Shown here piece by piece: positions 47,367 through 56,055 of a stretch of 64,000 nt of DNA (the stretch's first letter is position 1; the number at the start of each line of letters is the position of its first letter). Under the pieces are notes generated by a model. The model made no database searches. It was not told where the DNA came from and worked only from the letters and a program-made list of their open reading frames with translations. The stretch is from the NCBI GenBank assembly GCA_903928115.1, contig CAIYPP010000013.1, forward strand, positions 37,789-101,788, read 5' to 3'. The stretch comes from an uncultured Planctomycetota bacterium (lineage in GTDB: Bacteria > Planctomycetota > UBA1135 > GCA-002686595). Made by a program: the position numbers and the translations under genes.

Positions 47367-49042
47367 CGCGTCTCCTGCGGGGCTTCTGCCCCGCCCTGTT
47401 CCTCAACGGCACTCCCGACGTCATCGGTCGCGGTGGGCTCCAAGCCCTCGCGCGCGAAGCGCAGCCCCTGATCCTCGATGCGCAAGAGCTCCATGTCGCG
47501 CCACAGCGCGAGCTGCGACAAGTAGTAGTCCACGCGCGCGCTCGTCAGCGAGTTGCGCGCGTCGACCAAGGCCTGCTGGGCCTCGAGGATGTCGCGGGTG
47601 CTTGCGCGGCCGGCTTGGAGGTTGAGGTTCGCGCTCTCGATGCGGCGCTCATTGAGCACGACCGCACCGGCTTGGATCTCGACCGTCTGACGCCGCGTCA
47701 CGGCCTGCCTCAGACTCGCACGCAGGTCGGCGGTAATCCGGTCGGCGAATTCCTCCGCGCTACGGCGCGCGCGCTCGACGTTGATCAGTGCTGCGCGGTA
47801 GGCGTTGCGCTCGGCCACGAGCTGCAGCGGCAGGTCGATGTCCGCGCGCAGCGTCCACGACAAGTCGTCCTTCGAGTACTCGAAGGGCTGGTTGGGCGTC
47901 GAGTTCGCCGAGCCGCTCGCCGTCACGGTGATCCGCGTGCGCAGGGCATCCGCCGCGATGTTCAGCTTGCGCTCGGCGTCGACGAGCTGGTCGAGCGACG
48001 TCATGTAGTCGAGGCGTCGAGCGAGGCCCGCCGGCAGCGCTTCGCCCTCGCTGATCGTGAGCGACTCGTCGATCACGAGCGCGTACAGCTCCTCTTGCTC
48101 GATCTCGAGCGCCACGTCGACCGGCAGACCGAGGAACAGCTTGAAGTCATCGAGCGCCGTGCCGTAGCGCTCCTGCGCCGAGATGAGCCGGCTCTGGCTG
48201 CGCAGCTCGTCCTGACGCGCCTGGTCCGCCTGGATGTCGGAGAGACGACCGGCCTTCGCCAGCGCTTCGTTGCGCTCGCGCAGCACCGTCAGGTTCTCGA
48301 TGTTGAGCTTCTCGTTGCGCACTTGGTCCGCCGTGCGCAGGAGCTGGAAGTAGCGGTTGATCACATCGACCGCGAAGGTACGCCGGAAGCGCTCGAACTC
48401 GCGGATCTCGTAGACCACGTTGCGCTCCGACTGCGTCAGCGGCTCGCGCACGATCCGCTCGCCGAACCCGCGCATCAGCGGCTGAGAGATGCTGACGAAG
48501 GGCGCCCCGACGAGCTCCCAACTGTCGCCGGTCGACACGGAGCGGGCCATCGAGAGGCCCATGTCCGCGACGATCGAGGCGCCCGTTCCGAGCAGGCGCG
48601 AGAACGCCGCACCCCCACTGCCGTCGACCGTGTCGGCGCCGGCGCCGTCGCCATTGACGAGCGCACCGAGCGTGCCGTCGTACTGCAGCTGGAAGCGGAA
48701 GCGCTCCAAGGTGAGGTCGAGCGCGGAGAGGTAGAGGTCTTCCTTGCGGCGCTGATAGTCGCGGCTGTTCTCCGCCGCAATGTCGAGAAACTGCGCGATG
48801 CCGAGGCGTCCCACCGGCTCGCCGCGCAGCATGCGCTGGCGCAGGCTGTCGAGCGGCGGCTGGATCGTGAACTCACGCTCGCCGAGCGCCAGCTCCGCCC
48901 GTCGCTGCTCCAAGATCGCGTAGGCCTGCTTGTCCGCGTCCTCGCGCTGCTCGGCGGGACCCTTGCAGCCCGCGGCCGCGAGCAGCGCACCGGCGAGGAC
49001 CAGCTTGCTGAGGGAACTCGGGGCTTGGCGGAAGGGATTCAT
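47363..49042 (-). CDS. TolC-like outer-membrane efflux lipoprotein
   Basis: A 559-residue outer-membrane efflux protein with a lipobox (AAAGC, Cys26) and the two long helical repeats of the TolC fold. Examples are LERFRFQLQYDGTLGALV and FVSISQPLMRGFGERI in the first half, and RAALINVERARRSAEEFADR and GRASTRDILEAQQALVDARN in the second. It provides the exit duct for the exporter encoded downstream. The start at 49042 gives the signal sequence at the proper place. It is probably the first gene of the four-gene operon, though a hypothetical exported protein lies 133 bases upstream. Confidence 0.92.
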   Translation of the reverse strand: MNPFRQAPSSLSKLVLAGALLAAAGCKGPAEQREDADKQAYAILEQRRAELALGEREFTIQPPLDSLRQRMLRGEPVGRLGIAQFLDIAAENSRDYQRRKEDLYLSALDLTLERFRFQLQYDGTLGALVNGDGAGADTVDGSGGAAFSRLLGTGASIVADMGLSMARSVSTGDSWELVGAPFVSISQPLMRGFGERIVREPLTQSERNVVYEIREFERFRRTFAVDVINRYFQLLRTADQVRNEKLNIENLTVLRERNEALAKAGRLSDIQADQARQDELRSQSRLISAQERYGTALDDFKLFLGLPVDVALEIEQEELYALVIDESLTISEGEALPAGLARRLDYMTSLDQLVDAERKLNIAADALRTRITVTASGSANSTPNQPFEYSKDDLSWTLRADIDLPLQLVAERNAYRAALINVERARRSAEEFADRITADLRASLRQAVTRRQTVEIQAGAVVLNERRIESANLNLQAGRASTRDILEAQQALVDARNSLTSARVDYYLSQLALWRDMELLRIEDQGLRFAREGLEPTATDDVGSAVEEQGGAEAPQETR

Positions 49043-49175
49043 CGGGGGCTGGCAGCGGAGGGCGCGTGGGACCGAGGGGGGAGCGCACGGCCGAGGTGCC
49101 ACCCATCGTGGAAGCCCACGCGCGGCCTGTCCAAGGTGAACGCCGCCCTCTTGCGTACAAATCTCGTACGTGAGC

Positions 49176-49940
49176 TCAGCGCCGCTCGGATTCGCTCGCG
49201 CGCGGCCGACCGCAGCGCGGGAGCCGCGACTCCCAGTCCTCGCCCCGAATTCTATGGGCGCACAGTCCGCCCGCCTGCCAGCGCACCGACCAAAGCTCCC
49301 GTCCACGGAAGCTCCACTCGCTCGCCAGCGTTCCATCGTCGCGAAGGAGCCGATGGACGCGCTCGAGCACCGCCGCTCCGGCCGAATCGCCGAGGGGCTG
49401 GGCCCCGAAGCAGACCTCGACCGTCGCGCTCTCCAGCGCGCGGGAGAGGGGATCGAGCAGCGTCACTCGCCCCGGCGGGAGTGCTCCGTCGCGGGCCAGC
49501 TCGAGCGCGGCGATCGGAAACAGCGCCCCGCGGCCTGCGTCGAGCGTCTCGCGGATGCGCGCGCCTCCACCCCACTCCTGAACCTCAAGTTCCGCACCGC
49601 CGAACGACGCCCGCAGCGTGCGCCCGTCGCGCGGGCGCCACTCGCGCCACAGAAGCGAGCTCGTCTCGCCCCCCCAGCGCTCGACGTGGGACACCCGCGT
49701 CTCCTCGCCGAAGAAGCGCAGATCCCACTCCGCTTGCTCGGCGCCCTCGACCGTCCGACGCCGCAGCACCGCGAGTCCGATCTCGCGCCCGCGGACCTCT
49801 GCGCCCCGGTGCTCGGTGTCGCTCTCGGGGAGCGTCAGCACGAAGTGCTCCTCTCGCGCCGACGCGACGTCCTCCGGAGCGCGGACGGGAGCGAGCAGCG
49901 TCGCCAGAGCTACGGCGCAGCTAGAGAGGGTGCGGAACAT
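49176..49940 (-). CDS. Exported hypothetical protein
   Basis: A 254-residue protein with a signal peptide (MFRTLSSCAVALATLLAPVRA), which supports the ATG at 49940 over an upstream in-frame start. The mature part is beta-rich with repeated Trp and Arg (SLLWREWRPRDGRTLRAS, ELEVQEWGGGARIRETLD). I do not recognise a family. It precedes the TolC-MFP-ABC operon in the same direction, so it could be an accessory periplasmic factor, but this is only proximity. Confidence 0.62.
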   Translation of the reverse strand: MFRTLSSCAVALATLLAPVRAPEDVASAREEHFVLTLPESDTEHRGAEVRGREIGLAVLRRRTVEGAEQAEWDLRFFGEETRVSHVERWGGETSSLLWREWRPRDGRTLRASFGGAELEVQEWGGGARIRETLDAGRGALFPIAALELARDGALPPGRVTLLDPLSRALESATVEVCFGAQPLGDSAGAAVLERVHRLLRDDGTLASEWSFRGRELWSVRWQAGGLCAHRIRGEDWESRLPRCGRPRASESERR

Positions 49941-50039
49941 GGAGGCGGCCTTCGTCGGGACGGATCGGCCCGAGCCGCCCCGCGCTTGAGGCCACGCCAG
50001 CTGCATGCCCGCGCGGCCCCCGCGGCACGGGAAGCTGCC

Positions 50040-51620
50040 CTACGGTCGCGCCCAGTCGGGCAGGGCCAGTCCGATCCCGAGGACATGCCGCCCCCACAGC
50101 TCGAACACCGCGGTCAGGAGCGCGATCCCGACGAGGTCGACCCACAGTCCCACGCGCAGCATCGTCCCCATCGGAATCATGCGACTCGAAAATGCGATCG
50201 CGTTCGGCGGCGTCGCCACCGGCAACATGAACCCGAGCGACGCTGCGATCGTCGCCGGCATCATCAGGAAGCGCGGGTCCATGTTCGATTGCACGGCGAC
50301 CTGCGCGAGCACGGGCAGCATCAGGTTCGTGAGCACCGTGTTGGAAGCGAGCTCGGAGCAAAACGTCATGAAGGCCCCGACCACGAGCACGATCGCCCAT
50401 GCCGGAAGCCCCGCGAGCGCCGGTGCGAGCGACTGCCCCAGCGTGCGATCGAGTCCGCTCGCCTCGAAGCCGCGCGCGAGACAGAACCCTCCTCCGAAGA
50501 GCAGCAGCACGTCCCACGGCATGCGGCGCTGGACCGCGTCCCAGTCGAGCAGTGCGGCGCCGCGCTTCTCCCCCGACGGCAGAAAGAAGCAGGCACACGC
50601 AACGGCGAGCGCGACGGTCGCGTCGCTGACTTGACGCGCCATCACAGGCGCTGTCGCACCGGGCACACCCTGCGCCATGAGGCCCGCGAGCCACCGCCCC
50701 CAGCCCGGAACCGTGAAGGATCCGATCGCGAGTCCCTCGCGCGTCACCCAAAGAAGGGCAGTTCCGACGAACACGGCGGCCATGCGGCGCTCACCGGGAC
50801 TCATGCGCCCGAGCAATGCGCGCTCCGCGCGCACCACCTCACCCGCAGCCAGCTCCCCGCCGTCCACGCGCAACCCCAGCCGCGTGAGGACCCACCACAG
50901 CGCGAGCACGTACAGCACGGCGAAGGGCACCCACGCCGCCATCCACGCGCCGAACGAGATCGTCGGCGCCTGCGGATACAGCTCCGCGAGCGTGCCGAGC
51001 AAGATGTTGTTCGGTGCAGTGCCCACGGGCGTCGCGACACCACCGATCGACGAGCCATACGCGATGCCGAGCAGCAGCGCGACCTTGAACGCCCCCGCGC
51101 GCTCGGCGCCGAGCGTCGTGAGCACCGCGAGTCCGATCGGGTACATCAAGAGCGTCGCCGCCGTGTTGTTGATCCACAGCGAAATGAACGCAGTCGCCGC
51201 CGTGAAGCCGAGTACCAGCGCGCGCGGCTTGGTTCCGACGGCGCTCACCACCGCGAGCGCCATGCGACGGTGCACGCCCCAGTGCTCCAGCCCCGACGCC
51301 ACCATCGACGCCGCGAAGAACAGCATGACGATGTCGTTGAAGTAGACCGCCGCCGCATCGCGCGCCGAGAGCACGCCGAGCAAGGGCAGCAACGCGACAG
51401 GCACGAGCGACGCCGCGCCGAGCGGAAGCGCCTGCGTGAGCCAGAGGATCGCCGTGAGTGCGGTGACCGCAGCGGTGCGGCGCTGCAGCGGATCGAGCGC
51501 GATCCCGGGCACGAACAAGACGACGAAAAACGCGAGCGGTGCTGCGTAGCGACCGAAGCGCGCGACGCGCGGATCCACGCCGTGCTCGCGCAGCGCCGCG
51601 TGCGCCGCGTCGAGACTCAT
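50040..51620 (-). CDS. SLC13/DASS-family sodium:carboxylate carrier
   Basis: A 526-residue, multi-helix carrier of the divalent anion:sodium symporter family. The two substrate and sodium motifs are present as WINNTAATLLMYPIGLAVL (about 142-160) and SELASNTVLTNLMLPVLA (about 430-447), with VATPVGTAPNNI and PVATPPNAIAFSS completing the binding sites. Likely substrates are C4-dicarboxylates or sulfate-like anions. The ATG at 51620 overlaps the cutA stop, so the two are cotranscribed. Confidence 0.92.
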   Translation of the reverse strand: MSLDAAHAALREHGVDPRVARFGRYAAPLAFFVVLFVPGIALDPLQRRTAAVTALTAILWLTQALPLGAASLVPVALLPLLGVLSARDAAAVYFNDIVMLFFAASMVASGLEHWGVHRRMALAVVSAVGTKPRALVLGFTAATAFISLWINNTAATLLMYPIGLAVLTTLGAERAGAFKVALLLGIAYGSSIGGVATPVGTAPNNILLGTLAELYPQAPTISFGAWMAAWVPFAVLYVLALWWVLTRLGLRVDGGELAAGEVVRAERALLGRMSPGERRMAAVFVGTALLWVTREGLAIGSFTVPGWGRWLAGLMAQGVPGATAPVMARQVSDATVALAVACACFFLPSGEKRGAALLDWDAVQRRMPWDVLLLFGGGFCLARGFEASGLDRTLGQSLAPALAGLPAWAIVLVVGAFMTFCSELASNTVLTNLMLPVLAQVAVQSNMDPRFLMMPATIAASLGFMLPVATPPNAIAFSSRMIPMGTMLRVGLWVDLVGIALLTAVFELWGRHVLGIGLALPDWARP

Positions 51621-51955
51621 CGCTCCTCCGCGACCGAAGCGCGCAGCCACGCAAGGTAGGGCGCTCCGACATGCGCGGGCTCGAGCGCGACCAGCTCCGG
51701 CACTCGATACGGATGCAGCTCCGCGAAGGCCTGCTCGAGCTCGCGCATGCGTCCCGCCGTGGTCTTCAAGAACAGGAGCACCTCGCCGTCCTCCTGCACG
51801 CGTCCTTCCCAGCGGTACACGCTGGTCACACCCGGCACGATCGTCGCGCAGGCCACCAGCCGCCGCTCGACGAGCGCGCGCGAGAGTCGCCCAGCGGCCG
51901 CGACGTCCGCAACGGTCGAAACGACCCAACGAGCCGCATCTGCGGGGGCTTCCAT
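51617..51955 (-). CDS. cutA: CutA1-family protein
   Basis: A 112-residue CutA1, a trimeric small protein often linked to divalent-cation tolerance, though its role is unsettled. The family blocks are VERRLVACATIVPGVTSVYRWEG, EVLLFLKTT and LHPYRVPELVAL. A TAGGAT hexamer lies six bases before the ATG at 51955, implying a leaderless transcript. It is coupled to the SLC13 gene and divergent from proline dehydrogenase. Confidence 0.94.
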   Translation of the reverse strand: MEAPADAARWVVSTVADVAAAGRLSRALVERRLVACATIVPGVTSVYRWEGRVQEDGEVLLFLKTTAGRMRELEQAFAELHPYRVPELVALEPAHVGAPYLAWLRASVAEER

Positions 51956-51961
51956 GGCCGC

Positions 51962-51967
51962 ATCCTA
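51962..51967 (-). promoter_or_regulatory. Putative leaderless -10 hexamer TAGGAT for cutA
   Basis: On the minus strand GTAGGAT is followed by six bases (GCGGCC) and then the cutA ATG. Hexamer and spacing are identical to those in front of coaD at 30962. Confidence 0.45.
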
Positions 51968-52005
51968 CGGCCGCGGTGCCCCTGTGCCAGCGCCCCCGCC
52001 GCTCC

Positions 52006-52011
52006 TACAAT
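52006..52011 (+). promoter_or_regulatory. Putative -10 hexamer TACAAT, short leader
   Basis: CCTACAAT ends nine bases before the ATG of the proline dehydrogenase gene. The following AATCCTCGCC is shared with the site before 3456. The whole divergent region to cutA is only 65 bases, so both promoters must be compact. Confidence 0.42.
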
Positions 52012-52020
52012 CCTCGCCCC

Positions 52021-52920
52021 ATGGCGCTCGTGCACTCGACCGTGATGAAGGTCATGCCCCACGTCCCCAAGCCCATCCTGTGGCGGGTGGCGAAGCGCTA
52101 TGTCGCGGGGGAGACGCTCCAGTCCGCGGTCGACCGACTGCGCAGCCTGCAGCAGCGCGGCTTCTCGGGCGTCATCGACGTGCTCGGCGAGGACGTCCAC
52201 GGCGACGCACAGGCCCAGCGCGTGGTCCACGAGTATCAGCAGGCCGCCGACGCCGTCGTCGCCGCCAAGCTGAACGCCTACGTCTCGGTCAAGCCCACCC
52301 ACGTCGGACTGCGCACGTCGGAGAAGCTCGCCCACTCCAACTACGCCGCGCTCGCGCGCTACTGCAAGCAGCGCTCGCTGTTCTTGCGCGTCGAGATGGA
52401 AGACGCGAGCACGACCGACGCCACGCTGCGCATCTTCGAAGAGCTCCGTCGTGAGCACGACAACGTCGGCATCGTGCTCCAGTCGCGGCTCTTCCGCACT
52501 CCGGACGACATCGCGAAGCTCGCGTCGGGTCCGCTCAACGTGCGCATGGTGAAGGGCATCTACCTCGAGCCCGCGACGATCGCACACACCGACCCAGACG
52601 CGATCCGCCAAGCCTACATCGCCTGCACGCAGCAGCTCTTCGAGCGCCGCGCATTCGTCGCGCTCGCGACCCACGACGCGGGCATGGGCGACCGCTGCGC
52701 CTCCCTCGCCCGCGAACGCGGCATCGATCGAAAGGGCTACGAGTTCCAGATGCTGCTCGGCGTCATGGAGCCTCTGTGGAAGCGCTGGCAGGACGCCAAC
52801 CACGACGTGCGCATCTACGTGCCATTCGGCCCCGAGTGGCAACCCTACTCGCTGCGCCGCATGCGCAAGAACCCCGAGATCTTCAAGCACGTGCTCAAGG
52901 CCACGCTCGGCCTCAGCTGA
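52021..52920 (+). CDS. Proline dehydrogenase
   Basis: A 299-residue monofunctional proline dehydrogenase, the FAD enzyme that oxidises proline to pyrroline-5-carboxylate. Features of the TIM-barrel fold are GFSGVIDVLGEDV, VSVKPTHVGL, FLRVEMEDASTTDATLRIFE, VRMVKGIYLEP and YEFQMLLGVMEP. The C-terminal FGPEWQPYSLRRM carries the substrate-contacting Arg pair. No partner P5C dehydrogenase is adjacent; the PaaZ-like ALDH is far away and of a different type. Confidence 0.93.
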   Translation: MALVHSTVMKVMPHVPKPILWRVAKRYVAGETLQSAVDRLRSLQQRGFSGVIDVLGEDVHGDAQAQRVVHEYQQAADAVVAAKLNAYVSVKPTHVGLRTSEKLAHSNYAALARYCKQRSLFLRVEMEDASTTDATLRIFEELRREHDNVGIVLQSRLFRTPDDIAKLASGPLNVRMVKGIYLEPATIAHTDPDAIRQAYIACTQQLFERRAFVALATHDAGMGDRCASLARERGIDRKGYEFQMLLGVMEPLWKRWQDANHDVRIYVPFGPEWQPYSLRRMRKNPEIFKHVLKATLGLS

Positions 52921-52930
52921 GCCGCACGCG

Positions 52931-53692
52931 CTACTTGCCCATCGAAAGCCGGCGTGCGAGGACCTCGCTGAGCGCCCCGGTGCGCAGGATCTTCTCCGCC
53001 GTGAGTTGGAAGTCGTAGGCCACGCGGTGCCACGTGATGCGCGTGTCTTCCAAGATCGCGTAGCAGGCGCGGTTGTCGGAGTCGCGGGGCTGGCCGACCG
53101 ACCCGACGTTGATGAAGCACTTCGCGCCGGGGGGCAGCTCGAGCGTCAGCTCGTCCGCGCCCGAGAGCCCATGAAAACGCAGCTCCTCGTCGTGCAGCCC
53201 AGGATGGTGCGTGTGCCCCGCGAGCGCGACGCCCTCGAAGCTCGTGAACACCGAGCGCAGCTTGTCGGGGTTCAAGAATCCATCGGTCGAGAGCACATAC
53301 TCGCGCACGGGATCGCGCGGCGAGCCGTGGACGAACAAGAAGCGTCCCTCGGCGTGCGTGAGGGGCAATCCCTTGAGGTAGCGCCAGCGCGACTTCTTCT
53401 CGCTGCTCGAGTACCAGCGCGGCTCCATGCGCGCTCGCGTGAAGTCGATCGCGCCGCGCGCGTGAGGGTTGAAGTCCGAGGCATCGCGGAAGAGTGCCTC
53501 GTCGTGGTTGCCCATCAGGCACAGCTTGCAGCGCGCGCGCACCACATCGACGCAGTACTCGGGCTCCGGACCGTAGCCCACCACATCGCCCAAGCAGTAG
53601 ATGCGCTCCACCGAGCGACGGTCGATGTCCGCGAGCACGGCGTCGAGCGCCTCTCGATTGGCGTGCAGGTCGGAGATCAGCGCGACCTTCAT
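52931..53692 (-). CDS. Calcineurin-like metallophosphoesterase
   Basis: A 253-residue phosphoesterase of the YfcE/MJ0936 type. The metal-site motifs are in order: SDLHANREAL (7-16), GDVVGYGPEP (about 35-44), GNHDEA, HGSPRD and AGHTHHP. FINVGSVGQPRD near the C-terminus is typical of the group. Substrates in this group include phosphodiesters and bis-phosphorylated nucleotides. The start overlaps the DHH phosphoesterase stop (ATGA at 53689-53692), so the two act in a nucleotide-turnover pair by inference. Confidence 0.92.
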   Translation of the reverse strand: MKVALISDLHANREALDAVLADIDRRSVERIYCLGDVVGYGPEPEYCVDVVRARCKLCLMGNHDEALFRDASDFNPHARGAIDFTRARMEPRWYSSSEKKSRWRYLKGLPLTHAEGRFLFVHGSPRDPVREYVLSTDGFLNPDKLRSVFTSFEGVALAGHTHHPGLHDEELRFHGLSGADELTLELPPGAKCFINVGSVGQPRDSDNRACYAILEDTRITWHRVAYDFQLTAEKILRTGALSEVLARRLSMGK

Positions 53693-54687
53693 CGCGCGGC
53701 TGTCCCACGCTCCGCAAAGGTCTCCAGGGCCGCCGCGACGAGCCGCGCGCGAACGCTCGCGATCGGCTCGCCCGTAAAGGTCGCACCCGAAGCCTTCGCG
53801 TGCCCGCCGCCGCCGAAGCGCCGCGCGAGTCGATGCACGTCGAACTCGGTCTTGCTGCGCGCCGAGAGCTTGACCGCGCCGTCCTTTTGCTCGCGCAGGA
53901 AGAGCACGACCTCGACGCTCTTCACCGCGCGCAAGAGGTCGAGCACGTCGTCGCCATCGGAGAGGTCGATCTCGCCCTCGCGAGCCTGCGGCAGGTCCAC
54001 GATCGCAAGCCGCCCCTCGGCGTAGTATTCGAGCCGCGACAGCGCGCGAGAGATCCCGAGCGGATGCTGACGGCTCTGACGCTGGTAGATCGAGTTGTAG
54101 AGCCGCGCCGGTTCGAGTCCGAGCTGCACGGCCTCCGTCGCAGCCGCGAACGTCTCGGCGTCGGTGTTCGAGTACTTGAACCAGCCCGTATCCGTGACGA
54201 GTGCGGTGTAGATGCCGCGCGCCGCAGCGAGGTCGAGCGCGACACCGAGGTCGCGCGCCATGCGCCGCACGAGGAGACCCGTCGCAGCCGCGCGCACGTC
54301 GACGTAGGCGGCGTCCCACCACGGCGTGCCTTCGAAGATGTGGTGGTCGACGACCAGCTTCTTCGAGGGCGCAGCCGCCAGCGCCTTCGACATCGGGCCG
54401 GTGCGCTCGAGCTCGTTGAAGTCGAGCATCACCGCCACATCGTGCGCCGGGAGGTCCCCGCCTTCGTACACGCGGAACTTCGCCCCCTCGGAGAGGTAGT
54501 CGAGCTGGGCGGGCAGCGGATCGGAGTTGATGATCCAGACCGTCTTGCCCATGCGCTCGAGCACGCTCGCGAGCGCGGCCTGCGAGCCGAGGACGTCGCC
54601 GTCGGGGCGCACGTGGCCGCAGAGGATGAAGCGCTGCCCCTGCCGGACGAGGTCGAGGGCTGCAGCGTGGGACGAGGGGGCGGTCAT
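53689..54687 (-). CDS. DHH/DHHA1 phosphoesterase (NrnA-like)
   Basis: A 332-residue protein with an N-terminal DHH domain (HVRPDGDVLGSQAAL about 25-39; MLDFNE; VVDHH about 109-113) and a C-terminal DHHA1 domain (GGGGHAKASGAT about 297-308). This is the nanoRNase/pAp-phosphatase (NrnA) architecture, degrading short RNAs or pAp or c-di-nucleotide intermediates. Spacing of motifs I to IV is normal. It is coupled to the metallophosphoesterase gene. Confidence 0.93.
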   Translation of the reverse strand: MTAPSSHAAALDLVRQGQRFILCGHVRPDGDVLGSQAALASVLERMGKTVWIINSDPLPAQLDYLSEGAKFRVYEGGDLPAHDVAVMLDFNELERTGPMSKALAAAPSKKLVVDHHIFEGTPWWDAAYVDVRAAATGLLVRRMARDLGVALDLAAARGIYTALVTDTGWFKYSNTDAETFAAATEAVQLGLEPARLYNSIYQRQSRQHPLGISRALSRLEYYAEGRLAIVDLPQAREGEIDLSDGDDVLDLLRAVKSVEVVLFLREQKDGAVKLSARSKTEFDVHRLARRFGGGGHAKASGATFTGEPIASVRARLVAAALETFAERGTAAR

Positions 54688-54741
54688 GGGCGTCTGGGTT
54701 CGTGGCGCTGGGAGCGACGCGGGAGCCAAGGTACCGCGGGA

Positions 54742-54768
54742 GGCCCCCGACTGCACCCGTGCGGGGCC
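54742..54768 (-). terminator. Hairpin after the amidohydrolase gene
   Basis: An outer stem GGCCCC/GGGGCC (54742-54747 with 54763-54768) and an inner GCAC/GTGC stem (54753-54756 with 54759-54762) lie just past the amidohydrolase stop at 54771. No U tract follows. Confidence 0.4.
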
Positions 54769-54770
54769 CT

Positions 54771-55976
54771 CTATCGGCCGACGACGCGCCTTCCCCCGAC
54801 CCAAACGGACTCCGGCGCCGCTTCCCCGCCGCACAGGGCTTCCAGAGCCGCGCCGCGGGTCGTCGGGGCTGCGGCGAACACCACAAAGTCGGCCGCGGAG
54901 CCCGGCTGGAGGCAACCGAGCCTCCCCCGCTCGCCGCACGCCGCAGCGCCCGCCGAGGTTGCGGCGCGCCACAGGTCCACGGGGCTGAGCCACGGCGCCG
55001 AACGCCAAGCGAGCCGCACCTCTCGCCGCAGGTCGAGGTCCTCGTTGCTCGCGAGGGAATCGGTGCCCAGCGCGAGCTCGACCCCCGCGCGGCGGTACTC
55101 GCGCCACGGGAAAGGCTCGCGCTCGAACCAAGCGTGGCTCCCGGGGCAGTGCACCAACGTCACCCCTCGGCTCGCCAGCCGCCGCGCCTCTCCACGCTTG
55201 GGCCAATTGCCGTGGACGAGCGAGAGCTCGGGCCCGAGCAGCCCCACCTCCTCGAGGAGATCGAGCGCCGATCGACGCGGCGAACGCCCCAGCATGCGCG
55301 CGAGCGGTCCGCTACCCTCCGCCATCCACTCGACCTCGGCTTCGGTCTCCGACCAGTGCATCTGTACGGGCAGCCTGCGCTTGCGCGCCACGCGCGCGAC
55401 ACCGGCGAGCAGCGCGGGACTCACGGTGAACGGCGCGTGCGGGGAGACCCCTTCACGAACGCGGGCCCTGCGTGGCAACGCGCGCGCGAGTCGCGCCAGC
55501 GCACCGGCCGTTCGCGTCGGATCCTGCGCATCCAATACCTCGCGAAGCGCGAACGCGCGGATCGGTTGCGCGCGCAACCCTTCGAACGCCGCACCCGTCG
55601 TGTCGATGTCGAGCACGCACGTCGTGCCGCTCGCGAGCGCACGCGCGGCACCTTCGCGTGCTGCGCGTGCGAGTTCGTGCGGTCTCAGCGCGGCCCGCAG
55701 CCCGATCACGCTGCGCACCCACGCCGAAAAATCACCTCCGCGAGGCGTTCGCCCCGCCAGCGCGCCGAGCTCGAGATGAGCGTGCGCATTGACCATGCCT
55801 GCCGCGACGACGGCGTGCCGCGCATCGACGACGCGCGCTCCGGAGACGCGCACGCGCCCTCGCGCGACGCGCTCGACTCGCCCGCCGCGGACGATGAGCA
55901 CAGCGTCGGCGAGCACCTCCTCGGGGCTGCAGACGAGCCAGCGAGCGTGGACCGCGAGTATGTCGGAGGGAGCCAT
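54771..55976 (-). CDS. Amidohydrolase of the MtaD/TrzN/SsnA group
   Basis: A 401-residue metal-dependent deaminase or hydrolase. The metal and catalytic motifs are HAHLELGAL (about 64-72), SPHAPFTVSP, QMHWSETEAEVEW (about 209-221), LVHGNWP and ALGTDSLASNEDLDLR. This set marks the chlorohydrolase and adenosine-type deaminase branch (S-adenosylhomocysteine, guanine, aminofutalosine). I cannot choose between them. In-frame and complete; no coupled neighbour. Confidence 0.88.
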   Translation of the reverse strand: MAPSDILAVHARWLVCSPEEVLADAVLIVRGGRVERVARGRVRVSGARVVDARHAVVAAGMVNAHAHLELGALAGRTPRGGDFSAWVRSVIGLRAALRPHELARAAREGAARALASGTTCVLDIDTTGAAFEGLRAQPIRAFALREVLDAQDPTRTAGALARLARALPRRARVREGVSPHAPFTVSPALLAGVARVARKRRLPVQMHWSETEAEVEWMAEGSGPLARMLGRSPRRSALDLLEEVGLLGPELSLVHGNWPKRGEARRLASRGVTLVHCPGSHAWFEREPFPWREYRRAGVELALGTDSLASNEDLDLRREVRLAWRSAPWLSPVDLWRAATSAGAAACGERGRLGCLQPGSAADFVVFAAAPTTRGAALEALCGGEAAPESVWVGGRRVVGR

Positions 55977-55985
55977 GGGAAGAGC

Positions 55986-56027
55986 GCGTCCCGCGAGCTC
56001 GCCCTGAAACGGGAGCGCGCGGGACGC
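55986..56027 (-). terminator. Terminator of the large lipoprotein gene
   Basis: A perfect 10-bp stem (55986-55995 with 56018-56027) lies 28 bases past the stop at 56056. On the minus strand it is followed by GCTCTTCCC, a T-rich run similar to that after the terminator at 6627-6661. Confidence 0.65.
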
Positions 56028-56055
56028 GGTGGAGTCGCGAGGTCGTGCCGACGTG

